Assembly: GCF_008704555.1 (NCBI RefSeq)
Contig: NZ_CP023702.1
Span: forward strand, 2,666,001-2,730,000
Direction of reading: 5' to 3'
From: Streptomyces nitrosporeus
Lineage (GTDB): Bacteria > Actinomycetota > Actinomycetes > Streptomycetales > Streptomycetaceae
Length of the DNA stretch: 64,000 bases
Part shown: positions 45,609 to 53,766 of the stretch, piece by piece
How the letters are laid out: each line of letters opens with the position of its first letter
Numbering within the stretch: the stretch's first letter is position 1
Program-made: the position numbers and the translations under genes
The notes under the pieces: model-generated
Seen by the model: the letters and a program-made list of their open reading frames with translations, nothing else
The model's database searches: none
What the model was told of the DNA's origin: nothing

Positions 45609-46946
45609 CTACTTGGCCTCTCGTGCGGCGAGCTGTTCGACGGACCCGGCGACCCCGAAGGCCTGCGGGATGGGCTGGCTGGCCATGTAGAGGCGGTCGG
45701 CGGTCCTGCGCGGAAGGGGGAGGTACTGGAACTCCCCGGGGATCCGGCCGTCGGGGGCCATGGGCCGGGCGTTGAACCGGGCGACGGTCACGATGCGGTA
45801 GTTGTCCCGGCCGTGGGAGTCGAGGACGGCGATCTCGCTGACCTTGCGGGCGCCGTCGGCGAAGCGGGTGAGCTGGACGATGACGTCGACCGCGCTGTTG
45901 ATCTGGTCGTGCAGGGCCTCGAAGGGGATCTCGACCTCGGACATCGACGCCAGGGTCTGGAGCCGCATCAGGGCGTCCTCGGCGCTGTTGGCGTGGACGG
46001 TGGCGAGGGAACCGTCGTGACCGGTGGACATGGCCTGGAGCATGTCGAGCGACTCGCCGCCGCGGACCTCCCCGACGACGATGCGGTCGGGGCGCATACG
46101 CAGTGAGTTGCGGACCAGGTCGCGGATGGTGACCCGGCCCTTGCCCTCGACGTTCGCCGGGCGGGACTCCAGCCGGATCACATGGTTCTGCTGGAGCTGG
46201 AGTTCCGCGGAGTCCTCGATGGTGACGATGCGCTCGTGGCCCGGGATCAGGCCGGAGAGCGCGTTGAGCAGGGTGGTCTTCCCGGTGCCGGTGGCGCCGG
46301 AGACGATGATGTTGAGCTTCGCCTGCACCAGGCCGGACAGGAGGACCAGCATCTGCTCGTCGAGCGAGCCGAAGGAGATCATCTCCTGGAGGGTGAAGGC
46401 GCGCGGGAAGCGCCGGATGGTGAGGGTCGCGCCGGTCAGCGAGAGCGGCGGGATGATCACGTTGACGCGTTCGCCGCTGGGCAGGCGGGCGTCGACCATG
46501 GGGTTGGACTCGTCCACCCGGCGGTTGACGGTCGACACGATGCGCTCGATGGTCTGCATGAGCTGCTCGTGCGAGCCGAAGCGCATCGGGAGCTGTTCGA
46601 CCCTGCCGCCGCGCTCGACGAAGATCTGGTCGGGCCCGTTGACCATGATCTCGGTGATCGAGGCGTCCTCCAGCAGGGGTTACAGGATGCCGAGGCCGAG
46701 CGCCTCGTCGACGACGCGGCGGATCAGCTGGGAGCGTTCGGCGGTCGAGAGGACCGGCCCCTCACGGCTGATGATGTGGCCGAGCACCCGCTCCAGCCGG
46801 GCTCTGCGGTCGGCCGCGGCCAGCGAGGACATCTCCGCGAGGTCGATCTCCTGGAGCAGCTTCGCGCGGTAGGTGGCCACCATGTGGCCGTCCTCCCGCC
46901 CTTCGCCCCGCTCCTCGGGGGCGGTGATGCGTGCCCGCAGGCTCAT
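45609..46946 (-). pseudogene. cpaF: Tad secretion ATPase CpaF/TadA interrupted by an in-frame TAA at codon 89
   Basis: The full frame from ATG 46946 (cgaggag upstream) would give 445 residues. It has the N-terminal domain, MVNGPDQIFVERGGRVEQL, Walker A VSGATGTGKTTLLNALSG, Walker B region RPDRIVVGEVRGGESLDMLQ and HDGSLATVHANS, so it is a type II/IV secretion ATPase powering pilus assembly. Codon 89 (46680-46682) is TAA, between EALGLGIL and PLLEDASITEIM, where relatives have Glu. GAA to TAA needs one substitution and the frame is otherwise intact on both sides. The C-terminal part could restart at ATG 46646 but would lack the N-terminal domain. It is a real nonsense mutation, an error in the sequence, or (less likely) readthrough. 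Confidence 0.85.
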
Positions 46947-47011
46947 TGCCGTAACTCCTCGGTCGGGTGGGCCGGCGCTCGGTGCGGCCCGCCTGGTCGG
47001 TTCGGGTCGGG

Positions 47012-47635
47012 TCAGTCGCGGGGCATCGTCGAACTCCGCTCGGCCCAGCCCCAGTCGTCGATGCCGGGCACCACGGAGGGGATCCTGACCCGCGCGGTGT
47101 ACGTCACGGTGTCGAATCCCCCGGAGGAGGTGAAGACCGACTGGTCGGCGAGCCAGGAGCTCATCGCGGCGTGGCCGGCCGCGGGCGGCGGGAGGGTGGG
47201 CAGGTCGTGGCTGGCCATCCGGGCCGCGGCCCGGGCGCCGGTGCCGGCCTGGTTCACGGTGTAGGCGGCCACACCGAGCTGTACGGCGAAGAGGCCGACG
47301 ATGAGCAGGAGCGGGATGAAGCCCAGGTACTCGATGGCCACCTGGCCGCGGTCGCGGTCGCGGCGCCCGCCCGCGGTACGGGGCACGCCGGTGCGGGCTC
47401 CGCCGGTACGGGGCGCGCCGGTGCGGCCCGTCGTGCCGGGGCCGGTCCCGCCGGTACGGGACGCACCGATGCGGACTACGCCGGTACGGGCCCTTCCGGT
47501 ACGGGTTCTTCCGGTACGGGCATTTCCGGTACGGGGACTTCCGGTACGGGGAGCTCCGGCTCCGCCCGTACAGGTCCCGCCCGTACGGCCCGTCGTGCCG
47601 GGAGCGCGCTCTGCGGCGGACGGTGCTGCGGTCAT
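47012..47635 (-). CDS. TadE-like pseudopilin with an RTGxx pentapeptide-repeat leader
   Basis: 207 residues. Residues ~16-92 are an Arg-Thr-Gly repeat (RTGSP-RTGNA-RTGRT-RTGRA...) of about a dozen pentamers, highly basic and probably disordered. They precede the prepilin site RDRG^QVAIEYLGFIPLLLIVG (Glu at +5) and a TM. The exported part carries NQAGTGARAAARMA, typical of TadE. An ordinary TadE leader is 10-40 residues, so the ~95-residue leader is unusual. The repeat is encoded by tandem 15-bp DNA units (47340-47560). The ATG at 47635 is 3 bp after the preceding TadE gene. Confidence 0.85.
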   Translation of the reverse strand: MTAAPSAAERAPGTTGRTGGTCTGGAGAPRTGSPRTGNARTGRTRTGRARTGVVRIGASRTGGTGPGTTGRTGAPRTGGARTGVPRTAGGRRDRDRGQVAIEYLGFIPLLLIVGLFAVQLGVAAYTVNQAGTGARAAARMASHDLPTLPPPAAGHAAMSSWLADQSVFTSSGGFDTVTYTARVRIPSVVPGIDDWGWAERSSTMPRD

Positions 47636-47638
47636 CGC

Positions 47639-48106
47639 TCAGCCCTCCTTCACCGAGGCGGCGGTGCCCTCGACGGTCATCGGGAAGTTCAGGACACCGG
47701 GGACCAGGACGGGGACCTTCAGCCTGACCACGGCCCGGTACATGCCGTACTCGGAGCGGCACTCGGTGCTCGCCCCGCCCTCCCAGGCGCTCGGCAGGTC
47801 CTCCTCGGCCGCCCGGCGGCAGGCCTGGGCCTGCCAGAAGGAGGCGCCGGTGCCTGCCCGGGCGCCCTCGTCGGCGGCGTTCCCGGCCAGGCTGTAGGTG
47901 TAGCCGATCAGGGCGCACTGCCAGAGCGCGACCAGCACCAGGATGATCAGGGGGAAGACCCCGACGAACTCGATCGCCGTCTGGCCGCGTTCGCCCTCAC
48001 GCCCGCCGGGTATCAGCGCGCGCACCCGCCCGGGGCCGGTGCCGGTCGGCGCCCGCTCCGGGCCTGCGCCGGGCGCGTGCTCCGGTAATTTCTCCACGGT
48101 GCTCAT
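47639..48106 (-). CDS. TadE-like pseudopilin
   Basis: 155-residue pseudopilin: Pro/Gly-rich leader, prepilin site GERG^QTAIEFVGVFPLIILVL (Glu at +5), one TM, then an exported domain with GNAADEGARAGTGASF and two cysteines (ACRRAAEE, TECRSEY) that may form a disulfide. It acts in Flp pilus assembly with the neighbouring second TadE. The genes are 3 bp apart and both lie between cpaE and cpaF. Confidence 0.9.
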   Translation of the reverse strand: MSTVEKLPEHAPGAGPERAPTGTGPGRVRALIPGGREGERGQTAIEFVGVFPLIILVLVALWQCALIGYTYSLAGNAADEGARAGTGASFWQAQACRRAAEEDLPSAWEGGASTECRSEYGMYRAVVRLKVPVLVPGVLNFPMTVEGTAASVKEG

Positions 48107-48157
48107 CGGTCGACGTGCCTCCTTGGTCGGTTCCGCGGGGTGCGGTGGCGGTCCTCG

Positions 48158-49402
48158 TCACCGTCGGCGGGTGCGTCCGATCGAGCCCCGGTCGTTGCGG
48201 TACTTGCCCGAGCCCTTCTCCTTGCTCTCGGCGGCCTTCACCAGGCCCAGTTCGCCCGCCAGGCTCCAGAGCGCCTGTTTGACGGCGCTCTTCGCGTCGA
48301 GTTCGTGCATCCGGCCGGCGTCCACGGCGCCCTGGAGCTCCTTGAAGCCGGCGGGCACGGCGGTGGCCGCCATCCGGGTACCGGTGATCTTGCTGATGAG
48401 CGGCGGCTGGATCTCGGTGTTCCGGGTGAAGCGGTTGACCAGGGTGACGGTCTCCTCCGCCTTGCGGATCTGCAGCCGGTCCCACAGCCGTACGATCCGT
48501 TTCGCACCGCGTACGGAGACCACGTCCGGGGTGGTGACCAGCAGGGCGGTGTCCGCCATCTCGACGGCCGCCGCGTTGGCGCCCTGCATCTGGCTGCCGC
48601 AGTCGATCACCACGACCTCGTAGCGGGAACGGAGCGCGCTGACGATCTGGCGGGCCGAACGGTCGCTGACCTCCTCACCGCGTTCGCCCTCCCCGGGTGC
48701 CAGGAGCAGGGCCATGCCGGTGGAGTGGGAGAAGACGGCGTCGGACAGCACCCGCGGTGAGATGTCGGAGATGGCGGCGAGGTCCACGACGGACCGCCGG
48801 AACTGGACGTCGAGGTAGGAGGCGATGTCACCGGTCTGCAGGTCGAGGTCGACCAGGGCCACGCTCCGGCCCGACGCCTGGGAGGCCAGGGCGAGCTGGA
48901 CGGCGACGACGGTGGAGCCCACCCCGCCCTTGGCGCCGGTGACGGTGACCACGGTGCCGCCGGGGCCGGTGAAGACGTCTCCCCCCGTGCCGAGGTGGCG
49001 CCGCACGCCGACGGACCACTGGGCGGCGGCCTGCACCCGGTTGGCCAGCTCCTCGTAGCCCAGCGGCAGGGTGACCAGTCCGCGGGCGCCGGAGTCCATG
49101 GCCGCGGCGAAGAGACCCGGCCCCGCGTCCATGCTGATCAGCACGACCCCGACGGCGGGGAAGCGCAGGGAGACCTCCCGGATCAGTTCCAGGGCGGGGA
49201 CCGGGCCGATCCGCTCATGGACCAGGACGACCTCGGGCAGTTCGTCGACGGATTCGCCGGCGAGGCGGGCGAGCATGTCGACCAGCTGGGTCGAGTCACC
49301 GACCGGAGCCGCGGGTTCCGCGTCGGGGAGCTGGCTGAGCAGGGTGGTGACGGACCTGGCCGCGTCCGGGTCACCGACGGCCGGGAGGATCCTGGTGGTC
49401 AT
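48158..49402 (-). CDS. CpaE/TadZ-like P-loop ATPase
   Basis: 414-residue protein: an N-terminal receiver-like domain (to ~120; VVLVHERIGPVPALELIREV), then a MinD/ParA-type P-loop domain with VTGAKGGVGSTVVAVQLALA as the deviant Walker A. The usual Lys of KGGVGKT is Ser, as in many TadZ/CpaE localisers. ALVDLDLQTGDIASYLDV and VVVIDCGSQ follow. It probably positions the Tad complex in the cell. The ATG at 49402 follows gaggtccgg. It lies 7 bp after the CpaB gene; the C-terminal ~40 residues are basic. Confidence 0.9.
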   Translation of the reverse strand: MTTRILPAVGDPDAARSVTTLLSQLPDAEPAAPVGDSTQLVDMLARLAGESVDELPEVVLVHERIGPVPALELIREVSLRFPAVGVVLISMDAGPGLFAAAMDSGARGLVTLPLGYEELANRVQAAAQWSVGVRRHLGTGGDVFTGPGGTVVTVTGAKGGVGSTVVAVQLALASQASGRSVALVDLDLQTGDIASYLDVQFRRSVVDLAAISDISPRVLSDAVFSHSTGMALLLAPGEGERGEEVSDRSARQIVSALRSRYEVVVIDCGSQMQGANAAAVEMADTALLVTTPDVVSVRGAKRIVRLWDRLQIRKAEETVTLVNRFTRNTEIQPPLISKITGTRMAATAVPAGFKELQGAVDAGRMHELDAKSAVKQALWSLAGELGLVKAAESKEKGSGKYRNDRGSIGRTRRR

Positions 49403-49409
49403 CCGGACC

Positions 49410-50114
49410 TCACTTGTCCTTGTCGAGCGTGTAGGTCCGGTCACCCGGGCGGATGGTGCCGTCGCTGCCGGGGGCGATCAGCGCGAGCCGTACGTGCTCG
49501 GCGAAGGACTCCGCGTAGGCGACCCGCTGGGTGTCGAGGGTGTTGAGCGCGAAGGTGATGGGGACGACCTCGGTGGCCCGGTTCCGGCCGTCGTCGGCCG
49601 GCTCCAGCGCGGTGAGCCGTCCGATGTCCAGGACCTTGGCGTTGGAGACGATGACCTTGGACTGGGCGGGATCGCCCTCCCGTTCACCGGCGAAGGTGGC
49701 GTAGATGTTCACCTTGTCGTCCGGGTTGATCTTCCCGGCCACACCGGTGGCCGCGTCGATCATGATGGCGATCTCCTGTTCGCCCGGACGCAGTTCGGGA
49801 CTCTTCACCATCATGTCCGACTGCATCAGGGAGCCCTCCTGGAGCTGGGTGACCGCGATCTTCCCGTCGATCTCCGCGAGGTCGGTGACGGCGTTCCCGG
49901 ACAGCCAGCGCTTGGGCATCGAGACCTTCTCGAACTGGTCCGCCTTCAGCGCGGTGTACGGCTCCACGTTCTTCTTGAGCCGGTAGGCGTCGACCTCGGG
50001 GCCGACCTTCGAGTTGACGTCACTGATCACCGACAGCACGCCGGCGAAGGCACCGAACGCGCAGAGGACCGACAGGAGCAGGAGTATCACGCCGCGGCGC
50101 TGGCGGGAGTTCAT
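49410..50114 (-). CDS. CpaB/RcpC-like SAF-domain pilus protein
   Basis: 234-residue membrane-anchored protein: TM at about 8-30 (ILLLLSVLCAFGAFAGVL), SAF domain at about 38-105 (VVDAYRLKKNVEPYTALKAD-type beta clip) and an RcpC-like C-terminal domain (EIAIMIDAATGVAGKINPDD, KVNIYATFAGERE). In diderms CpaB feeds the outer-membrane secretin; with no secretin here it may line a periplasm-like path. ATG 50114. Second gene of the tad operon. Confidence 0.88.
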   Translation of the reverse strand: MNSRQRRGVILLLLSVLCAFGAFAGVLSVISDVNSKVGPEVDAYRLKKNVEPYTALKADQFEKVSMPKRWLSGNAVTDLAEIDGKIAVTQLQEGSLMQSDMMVKSPELRPGEQEIAIMIDAATGVAGKINPDDKVNIYATFAGEREGDPAQSKVIVSNAKVLDIGRLTALEPADDGRNRATEVVPITFALNTLDTQRVAYAESFAEHVRLALIAPGSDGTIRPGDRTYTLDKDK

Positions 50115-50194
50115 GAGCCGGACAACCTCGTTCGAATCGGATGCGGGGGCAACGGGCAGAGGGATACGCGAAGGGCGGAGGTCTTCGGCGGGCG

Positions 50195-51079
50195 TCAGGT
50201 GCCCGGTGGTTCGGCTGTTCCCTGGGGGAGGACACCCGTCGCCCGCATTCGGTTCTCGGGCGGTCCGAGCGGGGCGGAGCAGAACCCGCAGCGGTCGCCG
50301 ATCAGCTCCATTCCGCACCAGTGGCAGCTCTCCCGCCGTACCGACGAGACGAGTTGGTAGATCACCGAGATGTCCGGCAGATAGGAGGCGAATTCCACCA
50401 GCTTTCCGGTCCCCCACCAGCGCGGCGACGCCGAAGGCAGCGGGCACTCCGTAATGGCCTGGACCTGCCAGGCGGGGGCCAGGGTCTGCTGGACCCAGTC
50501 GGAGGCCAGCTGCCCCTTGGCGACGGCCAGATGGGTACCGAAGGAGGGGCCCGCCGGCGGCTCGGTGGCGGGCCCCAGCTTGACCAGCTGGGGCTTCGGG
50601 GCGGCGAGTACGGCGAACTGGGAGCCGGGCACCCAGGACTTGGCGTGCGTCCTGAGGCTCACGGGGACCCGGTCGAGCCGGGCCACCGAGTTGAGCTGGG
50701 CGCCGGCGTGGATGTAGTGGGCGAGCAGGCGGGCGGCGGACGCCACCACGCCGGGGGAGAAGTCGCAGATGGACAACTGCCTCAGCTGGCGCACCAGTAC
50801 GGCCACGCCGAGCGGAGGCAGGTCCACCTTGAGCAGGGCGATCCGGTCCGATTCCAGCATCGACCTGACGGTGTGCATCCTGCGCTCGTGCGCGGGGCCG
50901 ATGCCGGAGGGGTAGACCGCGACGACATGGCCGTGCTGTTCCAGCAGGAGGTGCATGTCGCCGACGGCCTGTTCGAGGCCCTGGGCTTCGGGGGACTGCA
51001 ACAGTGCTGCCGTCGGGGTCTGCTGGTCGGTCGGCGGCAGCACCAGATCAGCACTCGTCACTGCTATCGCGGTCGGCAC
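50195..51079 (-). CDS. Zinc-ribbon protein heading the tad operon
   Basis: 294-residue protein, function unknown. The N-terminal half (LEQAVGDMHLLLEQHGHVVA, RMHTVRSMLESDRIALLKVD) looks like a mixed alpha/beta domain. The C-terminal part ends in a zinc-ribbon CHWC...CGFC (RRESCHWCGMELIGDRCGFC). The GTG at 51079 follows ggggaagagc, a good site; earlier starts in the frame run into AT-richer upstream DNA. It lies 80 bp before cpaB and is probably the first gene of the operon. Related genes are found next to cpaB in other Streptomyces, which suggests a Tad-specific cytosolic role. Confidence 0.75.
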   Translation of the reverse strand: MPTAIAVTSADLVLPPTDQQTPTAALLQSPEAQGLEQAVGDMHLLLEQHGHVVAVYPSGIGPAHERRMHTVRSMLESDRIALLKVDLPPLGVAVLVRQLRQLSICDFSPGVVASAARLLAHYIHAGAQLNSVARLDRVPVSLRTHAKSWVPGSQFAVLAAPKPQLVKLGPATEPPAGPSFGTHLAVAKGQLASDWVQQTLAPAWQVQAITECPLPSASPRWWGTGKLVEFASYLPDISVIYQLVSSVRRESCHWCGMELIGDRCGFCSAPLGPPENRMRATGVLPQGTAEPPGT

Positions 51080-51803
51080 GCTCTTCCCCGTTCGGCTCCG
51101 GCCGTTGCCATGATGGCGCGGGCCGCAATCGCTGCTGCTCCGTGCTTCTTCCCAGCACTTTAGCCACGTCATACCGGGCAGAGAACAGCAATCGTGACCC
51201 GGTACGACAACACTGTGCACGCGTGTTCGGAACGTCCGCGTGCGAAAAGGGACGAAACCAAAATTGGTTAACTTCCGGACCACTGCGGAGGGTTACCTTC
51301 CGCACCGGGAACCGAAGCGCGGGTGAATTCATTTCCGCACGTCAGGACGGAGAGCGGCCTTTTACCGGAGTGCCGCCCGGATACGCGTTCCGTCACCACC
51401 GCGACGCCGGGGGCGGGTCCTTCCGGGAAAAGCCCCCGCCCCGGTACGGACCGGGAGACCACCCGGAAGGAGACACGGGCGAGAACACGGACAGGGGCCG
51501 CCCACGGGAACGGAAGAGAACACGGGCAGGGGCGCGGACCGGGGCACGGCCAGGGGCGCGGACGGGGCCGCCGACAGGCGCCCCCCGCTCACCGTCCGCC
51601 CAGCCGTCCACCCCGCCGTTCGCCCCGCCGTCCGCCCCACCGGGCGCCCCGCCGGGCACCCCCGCGCCCCCTCCGCAGTCGCCCGTCGGCACACATCGGC
51701 TCCGCCAGAGGTCTTGACAACTTGATTGGTCTGGACCAGTTTATGCGCCAACGGTGGCCACCGTTCCCGCCCGCATCCCCAACTCCCCCACCGGAGGCCG
51801 CAA
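51080..51803. other. 724-bp region between the tad operon and the chitinase gene
   Basis: Contains the divergent promoters of the tad operon (left, around 51180-51290, relatively AT-rich) and the chitinase (right). The middle (51480-51660) is low complexity: 'ggggcgcggacc' repeats and a 'ccgccccgcc' Pro-coding-like run. The long ORF through it is an artefact. No palindrome of the TGGGCCC type was found before the tad operon. Confidence 0.55.
51714..51740 (+). promoter_or_regulatory. Chitinase promoter with a DasR-type (dre) operator
   Basis: TTGACA at 51714-51719 serves as a -35 box. It is followed by ATTGGTCTGGACCAGT (51725-51740), one or two bases from the DasR consensus ACTGGTCTAGACCAGT. 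DasR is the GntR repressor of chitin/GlcNAc genes in Streptomyces, so induction by chitin breakdown products is expected. Confidence 0.75.
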
Positions 51804-53537
51804 GTGGATCGCTTCGCAGGCAGCAGCAGACGCAGGAGCCGCCGCTCCCGTCCCGTCCTCGGCGGGGCCGTCGCCGTCGCGGCGGCCGGTGCCCTCACCC
51901 TCACCGGGCTGGTCACCACCGCTTCCGCGGCCGACATCAACGTCGCCAAGAACGCCGGCTTCGAGTCGGGCCTGGCCAACTGGACCTGTTCCGGCGGCAC
52001 CGGGACCACCGTCACCTCCCCGGTGCACGGCGGTACCTCCGCCCTCAAGGCCACCCCCGCCGGCCAGGACAACGCCAAGTGCTCCCAGACCGTGGCGGTG
52101 AAGCCGGGGTCCACCTACACGCTGAAGTCCTGGGTGCAGGGCGGTTACGCCTACCTCGGAGCGAGCGGCACCGGTACGACGGACGTCTCCACCTGGACGC
52201 CGGGCAGCACCGGCTGGACGCAGCTGAAGACCAGCTTCACCACCGGCCCCTCCACCACCTCGGTCACCGTCTACACCCACGGCTGGTACGGCCAGGCGGC
52301 CTACCACGTGGACGACGTCGAGGTCATCGGCCCGGACGGCGGCGGCGGTACGGAGGAGCCCGGCCCGACGATCCCCGGGGCTCCCGCGGGCCTGACCGTC
52401 GGTACCACGACGACCTCCTCCGTGAACCTGTCCTGGAACACGGTCTCCGGCGCCACCGGCTACACCGTCTACCGCGACGGCGCCAAGGCGGCCACCACCA
52501 CCGGCACCTCCGCGACGGTCTCGGGGCTGGACGCCGACACGGCGTACCAGTTCTCGGTGACGGCCACCAACGCGGCCGGCGAGTCGGTCAAGTCGGCCAC
52601 GGTCAGCGGGCGTACGGCCAAGCAGGACGGCGGCGGCGGCCCGGTGACCTCCGTGCCCAAGCACGCGGTGACCGGCTACTGGCAGAACTTCAACAACGGC
52701 GCGGCCGTCCAGAAGCTCAGCGACGTGCCCGCGAACTACGACATCATCGCCGTCTCCTTCGCGGACGCCACCACCACTCCGGGCGCCGTCACCTTCAACC
52801 TGGACTCGGCGGGGCTGAACGGCTACACCGTCGCGCAGTTCAAGGCGGACATCAAGGCCAAGCAGGCCGCGGGGAAGAACGTCATCATCTCCGTCGGCGG
52901 TGAGAAGGGGACCGTCTCGGTCAACAACGACGCCTCCGCCACCGCGTTCGCGAACTCCCTGTACGCCCTGATCCAGGAGTACGGCTTCAACGGGGTCGAC
53001 ATCGACCTGGAGAACGGCCTGAACTCCACCTACATGACGAAGGCGCTGCGCTCGCTGTCCTCGAAGGCGGGCCCCGGCCTCGTCATCACGATGGCGCCGC
53101 AGACCATCGACATGCAGTCGACGTCCAATGAGTACTTCAAGACGGCGCTCAACATCAAGGACATCCTGACCGTCGTCAACATGCAGTACTACAACAGCGG
53201 TTCGATGCTGGGCTGCGACGGCAAGGTCTACTCGCAGGGTTCGGTGGACTTCCTCACCGCACTGGCCTGCATCCAGCTGGAGGGCGGCCTCGCCCCGTCC
53301 CAGGTCGGCCTCGGTGTCCCCGCCTCCACCCGTGGCGCGGGCAGCGGCTACGTCGCCCCGTCCGTCGTGAACGCCGCCCTGGACTGCCTGGCCAAGGGCA
53401 CCAACTGCGGTTCCTTCAAGCCGTCCAGGACGTACCCGGACATCCGCGGTGCGATGACCTGGTCGACCAACTGGGACGCCACGGCGGGCAACGCCTGGTC
53501 GAACGCGGTCGGCCCGCACGTCCACGGCCTGTCCTGA
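51804..53537 (+). CDS. Secreted GH18 chitinase with CBM and FN3 domains
   Basis: 577-residue exported chitinase. Tat-like signal peptide with twin Arg region (RRRSRRSRPVLGGAVAVA) and cleavage near ASA-AD at 42. A carbohydrate-binding module lies at 44-176 (disulfide C62/C93), an FN3 domain at about 190-272 (VNLSWNTVSGATGYTVYRDG), and GH18 at about 285-570 with the catalytic D399-I-D-L-E403 motif (GFNGVDIDLENG). The GTG at 51804 has cggagg 8 nt upstream. It hydrolyses chitin outside the cell and is DasR-regulated as inferred from its promoter. A terminator follows. Confidence 0.96.
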   Translation: MDRFAGSSRRRSRRSRPVLGGAVAVAAAGALTLTGLVTTASAADINVAKNAGFESGLANWTCSGGTGTTVTSPVHGGTSALKATPAGQDNAKCSQTVAVKPGSTYTLKSWVQGGYAYLGASGTGTTDVSTWTPGSTGWTQLKTSFTTGPSTTSVTVYTHGWYGQAAYHVDDVEVIGPDGGGGTEEPGPTIPGAPAGLTVGTTTTSSVNLSWNTVSGATGYTVYRDGAKAATTTGTSATVSGLDADTAYQFSVTATNAAGESVKSATVSGRTAKQDGGGGPVTSVPKHAVTGYWQNFNNGAAVQKLSDVPANYDIIAVSFADATTTPGAVTFNLDSAGLNGYTVAQFKADIKAKQAAGKNVIISVGGEKGTVSVNNDASATAFANSLYALIQEYGFNGVDIDLENGLNSTYMTKALRSLSSKAGPGLVITMAPQTIDMQSTSNEYFKTALNIKDILTVVNMQYYNSGSMLGCDGKVYSQGSVDFLTALACIQLEGGLAPSQVGLGVPASTRGAGSGYVAPSVVNAALDCLAKGTNCGSFKPSRTYPDIRGAMTWSTNWDATAGNAWSNAVGPHVHGLS

Positions 53538-53581
53538 CCCGGTGATCCTCCGCCCCGCCCCCTTCCCGCCCCGATGACCCG

Positions 53582-53609
53582 CAGCGCCGCCGCTCCCCCG
53601 GCGGCGCTG
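53582..53609 (+). terminator. Terminator after the chitinase gene
   Basis: Perfect 11-bp stem (53582-53592 with 53599-53609) and 6-nt loop, 45 nt after the chitinase stop codon. Confidence 0.75.
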
Positions 53610-53766
53610 TCGGCTTTCCCGGCGGGTGCGGGTCCGGCCGCCGGTGATACCGGCTCTCCGCCGGCTCCGCGCCCTGTGCCCGGCGACCGGACAACGCCCC
53701 GAACCGGCCCGGCCCGCGCCCGGCCGGGCGGCCACCGGCCGTGCGGGAGCTGGAAGAATCCCGGTC

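Noticed and set aside
51323..52903. Long ORF across the chitinase leader
   Set aside because: Repetitive basic sequence that crosses the promoter and overlaps the chitinase in another frame.
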